From: Litorimonas sp.
GTDB lineage: Bacteria; Pseudomonadota; Alphaproteobacteria; Caulobacterales; Maricaulaceae
Direction: 5' to 3'
Assembly: GCA_029936425.1 (NCBI GenBank)
Contig: JAPYSU010000001.1
Coordinates: forward strand, 263,425-327,424
DNA length: 64,000 nt
The position numbers were made by a program, and so were the translations under genes. This document shows, one piece after another, positions 25,098 to 34,433 of this stretch; position 1 is the stretch's first letter, and the number at the start of each line of letters is the position of its first letter. The notes below the pieces were generated by a model. That model did no database searches. It was given only the letters and a program-made list of their open reading frames with translations, and was not told the DNA's origin.

Positions 25098-28000
25098 ATG
25101 AATACCACACATAAAAACTGGGTTAGACATCTTTTGCTTGGCACTTCAGTTGTGTCGATCATGTCGGTCGCCGGCCTAGCGACCGCTCAAGAGGCAGAGC
25201 CTGAAGAGGAGCAGACAGAAGAACTCGTTGATGAGGTTGTGGTGACAGGCTTTCGGAGTTCTCTTGAAAAAGCTCAGGATATTAAGTTCAATGCCGATAC
25301 GTTTGTCGATGCGATTACGGCGGAAGACATTGGCGCTCTGCCAGATCGCTCCGTCGCCGAAGCCCTGCAACGCGTTCCCGGAGTGAATATTAGCCGTTTT
25401 GAGCAAGCTGACGACCCTGACCGATTTTCCGTAGAAGGATCAGGCGTCGTTATCCGTGGTTTGCCTTTTGTGCGGTCCGAACTAAACGGGCGGGATATTT
25501 TTTCGGCCAATGGCGGCCGTAACCTGAGTTTTAATGATGTCTCCCCAGAGCTTTTAGGGGCCGTTGAGGTTTTTAAAAATACAACAGCGGATATGATCGA
25601 TGGCGGCATTTCCGGCACAGTTAACCTTATAACTCGTAAACCTCTGGATAGAGCCGGCTTCCATCTCGCTGGAACGGTTGAAGCCAATTATGGGGATCTG
25701 GCAGATGAATTCGCGCCGGCCTTCTCTGTGCTAGGGTCTAATAGTTGGGATACAAAGGCGGGTACTTTCGGGTTGCAATTTGGCTATGCCCAGTCCGAGC
25801 TGATTTCTAGAACAGATGCCTCGCAAATTACCGATCCCTGTTACCGGGCTTCCACATTGGATGGCGGATGTTTCCGCGTCAGGCCTGTCACCTCAGGAGG
25901 AATTGTTGGCGGCCAGCAAAATTTTGATGAAACAAATTTCCCGCCTGCTGGCTCGGTTGTGGTGCCGAAAGGCGCCGGCATTCGGACAACCACCTTTGAT
26001 CGGGATCGCCGCGCTATCTCTGCAATAGGTCAGTGGGAAAGTAATAATGGGGAGTTACTTGCCACAGTTGAATATTTGCGCGCTGACGCTGAGCAAACAT
26101 TAGACGAGTTTTCCATATTGGCGTTGGTAAATGATGACAATCTGTTTCCTGTTCCCGCCCCAGGCCAAAGCTTGGTTTTTAATGACGGCGTATTTGAATC
26201 CGGTGTCCTGACACAGGCCGGGCCAGGCATTCCAACTGAAAACCTTCGGTTCCAGCAAAGAGATGATGCCCAAACTGAGGATTTCTCATTTGATCTAAAA
26301 TGGACGCCTACCGATAGAATCAATGTGAATTTCGAAGCCCAACATATCAAGTCTGATAATAATCTGGATGGCGTTATCGGGGCAATGCAAACCTATTCAG
26401 ATATTTTCTTGGATATTAGTGAAGAAACGCCTCTTGTGGAATTCCGGCCCCCAGCCGGATCGACTCAAAACACGTTTGATGATCCAAATGCCGTCTTTCA
26501 TTGGTTTCTCATTGATAACCAGGTCAGAAATACGGGGGAGCTGACAAGTTTCCGTGGAGATATCGATTATGATTTTGGAAATAATGATTCCTTCTTGAAA
26601 AAAGCTCGTTTTGGCGCCCGCTGGGCGGACCGGAATCGCGTAACCCGCAATACAAACTTTTCAAACTGGGGACATCTGTCGGCTCCGTGGACAGGCGGCG
26701 GTGCGGTCTTTGCCAACGATCCTGTTGCGGCGGGTGCTTCAGCTCTTCGGACGCCGTTTGAGGATTTCCAGAGAGGTGAGGTTCCGACGCCAATTCCCGG
26801 AGGATCCGCTTTCTTCTATGGCGGCGATGATTTTGTTGGAGAATATCTTGCTGGGACGACAGAGCAACAGGCCAGTGCCATTACAGCCCAATCGCAAACC
26901 CCGATTCCGTGGGGACCGATTTCAGCAAGAGGCAACCTGGTGGATGGAACCGTATATAACCCTGGCGAAATTTCTGATGTAGATGAAGAAACACTGGCGT
27001 TTTACGGGCGCGTAGATTTCGGTACGGATAATTTCTTTAGCGCTGGAAAGCTGTTGGAAGGTAATTTTGGTGTCCGGTACGTTGATACAACGATTATTAC
27101 CGGTGGCTCGATTAGTTTTCCGACCAATCCGCCTATGCTTGATCAAAGTTGCGACCCGGCCACCGTTCCCCCAGGCGGTTCATTACCTGGTTTCTGCTTG
27201 CTTTCGGATAGCAGACAAGCGGAGTTTTTAGGAGCCTTTACAGGCGAAACAATAGTTGATGATGCGGATATATCCTTCGATCATTGGCTTCCGAGTTTCA
27301 ATGCGAAACTGGGAATGACGGATGAGGTCTTTCTTCGACTTGGAATTTCCAAAGGCATTTCCCGTCCGGACCTAGGTGCTTTCAGAACAGGGGGGGCTTT
27401 GTCTGACAACACAAATGATCTGCGTCAGGCAGGCACACTGGAAACAGGGCCATTATTCCAAGTCTTTACAGGGAATAGAAATCTAAAACCTGTTGAGTCG
27501 TGGAATTTTGATCTCTCCGCCGAATGGTATTTTGACGATGTGGGATCATTTACAGCTTCGGCCTTCCGTAAAGAGTTAAGTAATCTGGTCACGTTTGGTC
27601 CTTCTTTCCGAGAATTGACAACGGAGAGCGGCGTTACTCAGGAGGTCGAAGTCAATGGCCCGGCCAATGATTTGGAAGGATCTCTGTACGGATTTGAGTT
27701 TGCCTATCAGCAAACCTATGATTTTCTTCCTGGTCTGCTAAGTGGGTTGGGACTGCAGGCGACATACACGTATGTTAATGCCGAGGATTTGAGTAACTCG
27801 ACTCTCGGTCCGCAAAGATCCGATTTTGCCAGTAACTTGGCCCTCTCGGGCGTTTCCGAGGATACTATAAATATTACCGGTTTTTACGAGAATGATAAAA
27901 TCTCCGCGCGTCTCGCCTATAACTGGCGCTCTGATTATGTCCTAACGCCTCGGGATGTTATCTTCCCGTTCTCACCGATTATCAGTGAGTCCACTGGCCA

Positions 28001-28181
28001 GCTGGATGGATCATTCTTTTATAATCTGACGGATGAAATCAAACTTGGCGTTCAGGCCGTGAACCTGCTGGACGAAGTGACGAGGACATCTCAGGTCATC
28101 GATTTTGACGGAACAACGGTTGGTCGATCCGCTTTCAGAAACGATCGGCGCTTCTCTTTCTTGGCACGTTTCGAATTTTAG
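25098..28181 (+). CDS. TonB-dependent receptor of the beta-glucan locus
   Basis: A 1027-residue outer-membrane transporter. The signal peptide ends near 'GLATAQ' (residue ~31). A TonB box/plug start 'VVVTGFRSSLEKAQDIKFNADTFVDAI' follows (residues ~47-73, first part shown), then 'AEDIGALPDRSVAEALQRVPGV', 'VVIRGLPFVRSELNGRD' and 'VEVFKNTTADMIDGGISGTV', and the barrel ends with 'RRFSFLARFEF'. This is the large Caulobacter MalA-like / Xanthomonas CUT-locus subtype that takes up oligosaccharides. It is preceded by LacI-type operators and followed by a perfect hairpin, then by Trp-halogenase-like, GH16 and symporter genes. Confidence 0.94.
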   Translation: MNTTHKNWVRHLLLGTSVVSIMSVAGLATAQEAEPEEEQTEELVDEVVVTGFRSSLEKAQDIKFNADTFVDAITAEDIGALPDRSVAEALQRVPGVNISRFEQADDPDRFSVEGSGVVIRGLPFVRSELNGRDIFSANGGRNLSFNDVSPELLGAVEVFKNTTADMIDGGISGTVNLITRKPLDRAGFHLAGTVEANYGDLADEFAPAFSVLGSNSWDTKAGTFGLQFGYAQSELISRTDASQITDPCYRASTLDGGCFRVRPVTSGGIVGGQQNFDETNFPPAGSVVVPKGAGIRTTTFDRDRRAISAIGQWESNNGELLATVEYLRADAEQTLDEFSILALVNDDNLFPVPAPGQSLVFNDGVFESGVLTQAGPGIPTENLRFQQRDDAQTEDFSFDLKWTPTDRINVNFEAQHIKSDNNLDGVIGAMQTYSDIFLDISEETPLVEFRPPAGSTQNTFDDPNAVFHWFLIDNQVRNTGELTSFRGDIDYDFGNNDSFLKKARFGARWADRNRVTRNTNFSNWGHLSAPWTGGGAVFANDPVAAGASALRTPFEDFQRGEVPTPIPGGSAFFYGGDDFVGEYLAGTTEQQASAITAQSQTPIPWGPISARGNLVDGTVYNPGEISDVDEETLAFYGRVDFGTDNFFSAGKLLEGNFGVRYVDTTIITGGSISFPTNPPMLDQSCDPATVPPGGSLPGFCLLSDSRQAEFLGAFTGETIVDDADISFDHWLPSFNAKLGMTDEVFLRLGISKGISRPDLGAFRTGGALSDNTNDLRQAGTLETGPLFQVFTGNRNLKPVESWNFDLSAEWYFDDVGSFTASAFRKELSNLVTFGPSFRELTTESGVTQEVEVNGPANDLEGSLYGFEFAYQQTYDFLPGLLSGLGLQATYTYVNAEDLSNSTLGPQRSDFASNLALSGVSEDTINITGFYENDKISARLAYNWRSDYVLTPRDVIFPFSPIISESTGQLDGSFFYNLTDEIKLGVQAVNLLDEVTRTSQVIDFDGTTVGRSAFRNDRRFSFLARFEF

Positions 28182-28206
28182 TCCCCACTGAAACGAGCTT
28201 GAAAGC

Positions 28207-28243
28207 AACTTTGGCCTTTGTCTCTACAAAGGCCAAAGTTTTT
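28207..28243 (+). terminator. Perfect hairpin terminator between receptor and halogenase-like genes
   Basis: AACTTTGGCCTTTG (28207-28220) and CAAAGGCCAAAGTT (28227-28240) form a perfect 14-bp stem with loop TCTCTA and a short T tail. It lies inside what otherwise looks like one operon, so partial termination would give much more receptor than downstream enzyme; it may also stabilise the receptor mRNA end. Confidence 0.85.
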
Positions 28244-28259
28244 GTGTCATGTAGCTATC

Positions 28260-29759
28260 ATGTCGATTGAAAAAATTGTTATTATTGGCGGAGGGACAGC
28301 GGGCTGGATGACAGCTGCGGCGCTCTCCCGTATGACAAAAGGCGGTAACGCAAAAATCACTTTGGTCGAGTCCGAAGATATTGGAACGGTCGGGGTCGGC
28401 GAGGCGACTATCCCGCCTTTTGTCGATTTCAACAAATTATTGGAAATTGACGAAGCAGATTTGCTGTCAAAATCCCAAGGCACTTACAAACTCGGTATTC
28501 AATTCGTCAACTGGGGGCAAAAAGGCGATAGTTATTTCCACCCTTTTGGGAATTATGGGTACGAGATTGACGGCGTTTCCTTTCATCAAATCTGGATGAA
28601 ATACAGAATGAGCGGTGATCCCCGCCCCCTTCATGCGTTCAGCCCGGAAACAATCGCGGCCATGCACAGACGATTTGAACCGGCAAAAGGGCATGGCCGG
28701 GGCGATCTTCCCCCCATTAATTATGCCTATCACCTGGATGCGGGTCGATATGCACAATTTCTTCGCAGCTATAGTGAGGCAAGAGGTGTAAATCGAGTCG
28801 AAGGATTTGTGGAAGACGTGGCTGTTGGAGGGGAAAACGGCTTTGTTCAAAGCGTAACCTTACGCGACGGCCAAAAAATTTCCGGTGACTTTTTTGTCGA
28901 TTGTTCCGGCTTCCGAGGGCTTCTGATCGAGCAAGCTCTGGAAAGCGGATATGAAGATTGGACGCATTGGCTGCCTTGTGACCGCGCCGTGGCGGTCGGG
29001 AGTGAAACACCTGATGCGCCTTTACCCTATACCCGCGCGACGGCTCATTCCGCCGGGTGGCAATGGCGCGTGCCTCTGCAAAACCGCCTCGGTAACGGAC
29101 ATGTCTATTGCTCAAAATATATGTCAGATGATGAAGCCAGTAATATTTTGATGAGCAATTTAGACGGCAGGCCGTTATCGGATCCCAAGCAACTATATTT
29201 CAAAACCGGTCACCGCAAAAAATTCTGGAACAAGAATGTGGTGGCAATTGGATTATCCGCCGGATTTATGGAGCCTCTGGAATCCACTTCTATTCACCTG
29301 ATTAATACGGCCATTAAAAAACTGGTTTCTATTTTGTCACTGAAAGAGGTTACGCCTGTTCAAGAGTCAATTTTCAACAGGCTCACTTTGAAAGAATATG
29401 CGCGAATTCGCGACTTCTTGATTTTGCATTACTGCGCCACTTCCCGCGATGATAGCCCGTTTTGGGATTACTGCCGCACCATGTCTTTACCGCAAAGCCT
29501 GGTTGAGAAAATTGAGCTCTATAAACTGAATGGGCAGGTTTTCCGCGAAGAAGATGAACTCTTCACGGAAACAAGCTGGGTCGCCGTTATGATGGGACAG
29601 GGGCTTTTCCCGAAAGGGTATAATCCGATGGTGGATCAGTTTGAGGCAGGATCTCTCACCAAAGAAGTGGGCGAAATTGAAAAGTCCATCCGCTTCCTTG
29701 TCAGTCAGATGCCAAGCCATGGTGATTTCTTGAAAAAATATTGTCCCGCCCATTTCTGA
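28260..29759 (+). CDS. Tryptophan-halogenase-like flavoprotein of TonB-receptor loci
   Basis: A 499-residue FAD-dependent protein. I start at the ATG 28260, giving 'MSIEKIVIIGGGTAGWMTAAAL', the GxGxxG flavin site with the GGGTAGW form typical of tryptophan halogenases. 'ESEDIGTVGVGEATIPPF' and 'CSGFRGLLIEQ' follow, and the halogenase W-x-W-x-I-P motif appears as 'WQWRVPLQNRLGNGHVYCS'; 'FMEPLESTSIHLI' is also standard. Members encoded beside TonB receptors and glycoside hydrolases are common in Caulobacterales and sphingomonads, and their reaction is not established, so halogenation of a free substrate should not be assumed. It is followed after 13 bases by the GH16 gene. Confidence 0.88.
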   Translation: MSIEKIVIIGGGTAGWMTAAALSRMTKGGNAKITLVESEDIGTVGVGEATIPPFVDFNKLLEIDEADLLSKSQGTYKLGIQFVNWGQKGDSYFHPFGNYGYEIDGVSFHQIWMKYRMSGDPRPLHAFSPETIAAMHRRFEPAKGHGRGDLPPINYAYHLDAGRYAQFLRSYSEARGVNRVEGFVEDVAVGGENGFVQSVTLRDGQKISGDFFVDCSGFRGLLIEQALESGYEDWTHWLPCDRAVAVGSETPDAPLPYTRATAHSAGWQWRVPLQNRLGNGHVYCSKYMSDDEASNILMSNLDGRPLSDPKQLYFKTGHRKKFWNKNVVAIGLSAGFMEPLESTSIHLINTAIKKLVSILSLKEVTPVQESIFNRLTLKEYARIRDFLILHYCATSRDDSPFWDYCRTMSLPQSLVEKIELYKLNGQVFREEDELFTETSWVAVMMGQGLFPKGYNPMVDQFEAGSLTKEVGEIEKSIRFLVSQMPSHGDFLKKYCPAHF

Positions 29760-29772
29760 GAAAGATGAAAAT

Positions 29773-30789
29773 ATGACTTTTCCTTTTAAATTTGTCCTTT
29801 GCTCTGCCGCCATTTTAAGCTTGCAGGCATGTCAATCGCCAAGCCCTGCAGCGGAAATTCAAACTGTTTCGGAAGACTCTTCTGCGCCTTCGCAGCCAGA
29901 GCAAACGGAAAATGAATGGGAGCTTGTCTGGCAGGATGATTTTGACGGAGCAGAGCTGGATCGGACAAAGTGGAAACCTGAAGTTTCTTGCTGGGGCGGC
30001 GGCAATAATGAACGCCAATGCTATACAGATCGGCCTGAAAACATCGAAGTTTCAGATGGGGTCCTAAAGCTGAAGGCTTTTGAAGGAGAGCACACCGGTA
30101 AGAAATTTCCTGAAGGGATGTCTACCGATCCTGCAGAGACCGAAACCAGACCTTATACGTCCGGGAAGGTTCGCACGCGCGGAATTGCCGATTGGAAATA
30201 TGGCCGTTTCGACGCACATATGAAGCTCCCAGACGGGCAGGGAACCTGGCCGGCCTTCTGGATGATGCCGGCTGACGACAGCTATGGGAGCTGGCCCCTC
30301 TCCGGCGAAATCGATATTCTGGAGGCCGTCAATCTCGGCGCAAAATGCGAAGAATGTGACGGAGAAGAAGGGGAAAACCGAACAATCGCGGCGCTTCATT
30401 TCGGGGAAAGACCGCCTGAGAACAAACATATTGCAACGCGGTATGAACTCCCCGGCGCTCCCAATGCAAAGGATGAATATCACACCTTTTCCGTGGAATG
30501 GGGAGAGGGCAGGATTGACTGGTACGTTGATGGTGAAAATTATTTCACTCTAACCGCCGAAGATTGGTATACAGGCGCCGTCTCTAAAGAAGAAAATCCA
30601 AACGCTCCCTTTGACAAAGCCTTTTATATTATGTTGAATTTAGCCGTAGGAGGGGGTCTATCAGAAGATAATAATGAAATGACATTTGACCCAGACAGTT
30701 TTCCGGCCGAGCTATTAATCGACTGGGTACGGGTTTATCAATGTTCCTCTGAGCCTGAAACAGGACGCGCCTGCATGAAGCGAGAGTAA
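29773..30789 (+). CDS. GH16-family endo-beta-1,3-glucanase (laminarinase-like), lipoprotein
   Basis: A 338-residue glycoside hydrolase with lipobox L-Q-A-C (Cys20), hence surface- or periplasm-anchored. The GH16 catalytic motif is GEIDILE with nucleophile E179, helper D181 and acid/base E184. Flanking signatures are 'WELVWQDDFDGAELDRTKW', 'WKYGRFDAHMKLPDGQGTWPAFWMMP', and the closing 'IDWVRVYQ'. The residues following E184 and the W-P-A-F-W-M segment are typical of laminarinases acting on beta-1,3-glucans. It would cut algal or fungal beta-glucan outside the barrel, producing oligomers for the TonB receptor and GH3 enzyme. Confidence 0.93.
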   Translation: MTFPFKFVLCSAAILSLQACQSPSPAAEIQTVSEDSSAPSQPEQTENEWELVWQDDFDGAELDRTKWKPEVSCWGGGNNERQCYTDRPENIEVSDGVLKLKAFEGEHTGKKFPEGMSTDPAETETRPYTSGKVRTRGIADWKYGRFDAHMKLPDGQGTWPAFWMMPADDSYGSWPLSGEIDILEAVNLGAKCEECDGEEGENRTIAALHFGERPPENKHIATRYELPGAPNAKDEYHTFSVEWGEGRIDWYVDGENYFTLTAEDWYTGAVSKEENPNAPFDKAFYIMLNLAVGGGLSEDNNEMTFDPDSFPAELLIDWVRVYQCSSEPETGRACMKRE

Positions 30790-30800
30790 AAGAATGAAAC

Positions 30801-32360
30801 GTGACTGACAGTTTAACTCTCCTTGACGGGATAATTCTTCTCGGGCTGATTTCGACATTTCTCGCGATCGGGTTGTTCGGGGCCTCTAAAACCGAAACGA
30901 CCGAGGATTATTTTCTGGCGGGGCGAAAGCTTAAATGGCATCAGATCGGCTTCTCTCTTTTTGCCACGAATTTCTCCGCTTCAGCTTTGATTGGCATTAC
31001 TGGCGCGGCCTATGTCATCGGGATTGCCATTTATAACTATGAATGGGTCGGTATCGTCGCTTTGGCCGTGTTTGCCGTTTTCATGGTCGGTGTGGTTCGG
31101 GGAAGCAATATCTACACAATCGCCGAATATCTGACGGAGCGATATGACGCCCGTGTCAAAGTCATTTATTCGGTTTTTATTATCTTATTGCTGGTTTTCA
31201 TTGATATGGCCGGCTCCCTCTATGCAGGTGGCCTGCTTTTGAACCAGTTCATACCAGGGCTTTCGACGAATGCCGTCATTGTTCTCGTCATGCTTATGGC
31301 CGGACTTTATTCCGTTGTCGGAGGGATGACCGCCATTTCCAGAACTGATCTATACCAATCTCTCATCCTGATTTTAGGCGCTTTCCTAATTGCGTATTTT
31401 TCATTCTCCGCCATAGGAGGGTGGTCGGCCTTTGTTGAAAGTGTTCCGTCTGAGAGTTTGAGCCTGATTAGGAGCCTGGACGACCGGGCTGTGCCGTGGA
31501 CAGGTTTGATTTTCGGCGTCCCGATAATTGGGGCCTATTACTGGCTGGTAAACCAGAACATGGTTCAATGGGTATTAAGCGCAGAGAGTCAAACCGATGC
31601 GCGGCGCGGGCTTCTCATGGCCGGGGCTCTAAAAACATTGGGGCTTTTTGTTATTGTTCTGCCGGGAATAGCCGCCATCACGCTCATTCCAGGCTTGACT
31701 GAACCGGATAGGATATATCCGGCCATGCTGGCGGAATTACTCCCTGTGGGCATTTTGGGGCTCGTTCTGGCCGGTTTTGTTTCGGCGCTTTTATCCAATA
31801 CGGATTCAACACTTCATGCGGCGTCCACTCTGGTCACGATGGATTTCGTGAAACGAAGACGTCCCGACATTGCCCCCCATCATCTTGTCCGGGTTGGAAG
31901 AGTGACAACTTTTGTCATTATCGGGGTCAGCGCTGTCTGGGCTCCCATGATTGGTCACTTCGGAACCCTATTCGAATATGTCCAAGGTTTGCTGTCCTAT
32001 GTCGTATCGCCTTTTGTCGTTGTTTATCTGGGCGGAATGTTCTGGGCCAGAGCCACGTCTGACGGAGCGATTGCGGCCCTGGTGACCGGCTTGCTGACAG
32101 CGGCCCTAATTGGTTTGTTCGGCGACGGGTTGGGCTATTTCGATATCCATTATTTACATGTCCCGCTGCCCGTGACGGTCGTCAGCCTTGTCACGCTTTA
32201 TATCGTGAGCCGGATGTCCGATGCGCCGAAAGTGGATCCGAGACTTCTCTGGTCTGCCACGCGGTCTCTTGAGGTTACGCAGGTAAATCTGGCGCGTGAC
32301 AGGTGGATTGCCTTGGCATTGATGATCGTCACAGCCATCTCGGTTTTCGTATTCCGTTAA
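30801..32360 (+). CDS. SGLT-type sodium:sugar symporter
   Basis: A 519-residue inner-membrane transporter of the solute:sodium symporter family with about 13-14 hydrophobic helices. Signatures: 'TTEDYFLAGRKLKWHQIGFSLFATNFSASALIG' (first part at residues ~32-50), 'AEYLTERYDARVKVIYS', 'GGMTAISRTDLYQ', and 'NQNMVQWVLSAESQTDARRGL', which resembles the sugar-binding region of SglT. It starts at GTG 30801, twelve bases after the GH16 stop. In this locus the cargo is probably glucose or a short beta-glucan released by GH3/GH16. Confidence 0.93.
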   Translation: MTDSLTLLDGIILLGLISTFLAIGLFGASKTETTEDYFLAGRKLKWHQIGFSLFATNFSASALIGITGAAYVIGIAIYNYEWVGIVALAVFAVFMVGVVRGSNIYTIAEYLTERYDARVKVIYSVFIILLLVFIDMAGSLYAGGLLLNQFIPGLSTNAVIVLVMLMAGLYSVVGGMTAISRTDLYQSLILILGAFLIAYFSFSAIGGWSAFVESVPSESLSLIRSLDDRAVPWTGLIFGVPIIGAYYWLVNQNMVQWVLSAESQTDARRGLLMAGALKTLGLFVIVLPGIAAITLIPGLTEPDRIYPAMLAELLPVGILGLVLAGFVSALLSNTDSTLHAASTLVTMDFVKRRRPDIAPHHLVRVGRVTTFVIIGVSAVWAPMIGHFGTLFEYVQGLLSYVVSPFVVVYLGGMFWARATSDGAIAALVTGLLTAALIGLFGDGLGYFDIHYLHVPLPVTVVSLVTLYIVSRMSDAPKVDPRLLWSATRSLEVTQVNLARDRWIALALMIVTAISVFVFR

Positions 32361-32588
32361 CGTGGCCTGACAAACACAGCTCGATTTATTCTGGAATGGA
32401 CGCAGAAAGATTTGGCTAGCGGCAGCTCGAGCCTGATATCCTTCTGATATTTAACTTTTAATATGTCACTCGAAATATGAAACCCTCTGCTATTATGCCT
32501 TAAAGACTGGCAACCCCAGCGGGCTTCAAGCATTATCTATTTGGGATTGGATTTAAGACCTCCATTTTGGATTTGAAGGATTTCGAGT

Positions 32589-34433
32589 ATTTTTCAGCGA
32601 TTTATAATTTCACGACTGTCTCTCGCCATAGGTTTGGGAGTAAGCGGTAGTCTATGTGCCGTTAGTTCAGCGTGGGCAGATGAACCCCTGGCGCGGGTAC
32701 AAGGGGACATGCCCGAAGAGCTACGCGAACAACTAACTCTGACGATCGGACGAGTGGATGATGCGCCCAGGTCTACGGCCCAGGCGCGTCGACGGGCCGA
32801 ACAAGTTTTGGAAAAGTCTGAAGCTGTCCTTCGCTCCCAAGGCTATTATGACAGCGTAATTGACGTGCAAATCGGAAAAATTTCAGAAGATGATTTGCCC
32901 GAAACAAACCAGGGCAAAAAGTCTCGGGAATCCTTGACGCCTGTTTTACTAATTGAACCCGGCCCGAGGTTTAATTTCGGAGCTTTCAATATAAACTTCC
33001 AAGGCAGCGCGCCCGAAACCGAGCAAACATTGCAAAAAATGGTGTCCGAGAATGAGGGAAAACCTGCCATATCCGCTCAGGTGGTCGCGTCAGAGCTTCG
33101 AGTTGTCAACACACTGAAAGGGCAGGGTTATCCTGATGCGAAAGCTTTGCCGCGCAAAGTTATTGTCGATCATGAGACGGACGCGATGAGAGTCAATTAT
33201 GACATAGCGACTGGCCGGAAAACGCGATTTGGCCAGATCAAACGAACCGGATCCGCTTATCTCCTAGAGAGCTGGCCGGAGATGATTTCTCCGTTTGAAC
33301 CCGGAGAGGTCTATCAGCAAAGCAAGATCAATACTTTGTCTTCACGCGCCATCGGGGCAGGGGTGTTCGACAGCGCAACCGCGTCGCTCGAAGAAGGCGG
33401 AACAGAGAATGCCGATGGGACGATAACGCGTAACGTACTTCTGAATATTGAACAAGGCGACAAGAACACCATTTCCGGTGAAATTGGATATTCTACAGCT
33501 GACGGGAGCGGAGTGTCGGCCAGTTATGAACGGCGTAATTTTATCGGGTATGCTCAGACCCTTAAACTGACAGCGACAGCGAAAACGAATTTGCAGAGCT
33601 TTGGAGTTAATTACAATATTCCATATGCCTGGCGCGTTGATCGGGAGCTTGATCTCGCTGCGGAAGTGGCCCGTGAGAATTCAGAATTTTTCAGGGGAGA
33701 GCGTGTCAGCGTAAATGCGTTGATGACGCAAAAGCTCACACCCAAATTAAAAGTGAGCGCCGGGGTCGGTCTGGAAGCGTCTCAGTTCAAACTGGAAGAA
33801 GGCGATACTGAAAAAGTGCGGGCTTATCTGATACAGCTTCCCGGCCGTGCTGTTTATGATAATCGGGATAATATTTTCAATCCAACAAAAGGGTTTTATG
33901 TCGAGGCTGGGGCCATACCAAGTTACAATATTGGCGATGATAAGGGCGCCTTTGTGATTGGGGAAATCGGCGGGAGCGCGTATCAAAAACTCAGTGAGAA
34001 ATTCATCGCGGCAGGCCGGGTAAAATATGGTTCGATCTTTGGCTCATCGTTAGAAGCCGTTCCATTAAACCAGCGTTTTTACGGCGGCGGGGGGGGATCC
34101 GTGCGCGGTTATAGCTATCAGTCTATTTCACCCCGGAATTCGGACGGAGAGATAATCGGCGGCCGGACACTTGTCGAAGGCAGCGCCGAGCTTCGATATC
34201 GGGGGCATGACTCTCTTTTTAACGGTAATCTCGGATTTGTCGGCTTTATCGACGCGGCCACAGTTGGGAATGAACAATATCCGGATTTCGATACCACTCA
34301 ATATGGCGCGGGTTTCGGCGTGCGCTATTTTACGGACTTTGCGCCAATTCGGGCCGATATCGCTTTTCCCCTTAATAAGCGCCCAGATGATGACGCTTTT
34401 CAGATTTACATTTCAATCGGGCAGGCTTTTTAA
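32589..34433 (+). CDS. tamA: TamA, outer-membrane subunit of the translocation and assembly module
   Basis: An Omp85-family protein: an N-terminal signal peptide, POTRA domains (residues ~30-250; 'RRRAEQVLEKSEAVLRSQGYYDSVID' in two parts, 'LKGQGYPDAKA', 'IGAGVFDSATASLEEGG') and a 16-strand barrel with the lid motif 'RFYGGGGGSVRGY' and 'GFGVRYFTDFAPIRADIAFPL'. With TamB it inserts outer-membrane proteins and moves lipids. No ATG start exists. A TTG at 32634 would cut the signal peptide in half; reading back, the in-frame codons give 'FQRFIISRLSLAIGLGV...', a full signal peptide, beginning at ATT 32589, eight bases after GAAGGA (32575-32580), with an in-frame stop at 32574. I therefore place the start at ATT. 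The stop overlaps the tamB ATG by one base. Confidence 0.9.
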   Translation: MFQRFIISRLSLAIGLGVSGSLCAVSSAWADEPLARVQGDMPEELREQLTLTIGRVDDAPRSTAQARRRAEQVLEKSEAVLRSQGYYDSVIDVQIGKISEDDLPETNQGKKSRESLTPVLLIEPGPRFNFGAFNINFQGSAPETEQTLQKMVSENEGKPAISAQVVASELRVVNTLKGQGYPDAKALPRKVIVDHETDAMRVNYDIATGRKTRFGQIKRTGSAYLLESWPEMISPFEPGEVYQQSKINTLSSRAIGAGVFDSATASLEEGGTENADGTITRNVLLNIEQGDKNTISGEIGYSTADGSGVSASYERRNFIGYAQTLKLTATAKTNLQSFGVNYNIPYAWRVDRELDLAAEVARENSEFFRGERVSVNALMTQKLTPKLKVSAGVGLEASQFKLEEGDTEKVRAYLIQLPGRAVYDNRDNIFNPTKGFYVEAGAIPSYNIGDDKGAFVIGEIGGSAYQKLSEKFIAAGRVKYGSIFGSSLEAVPLNQRFYGGGGGSVRGYSYQSISPRNSDGEIIGGRTLVEGSAELRYRGHDSLFNGNLGFVGFIDAATVGNEQYPDFDTTQYGAGFGVRYFTDFAPIRADIAFPLNKRPDDDAFQIYISIGQAF

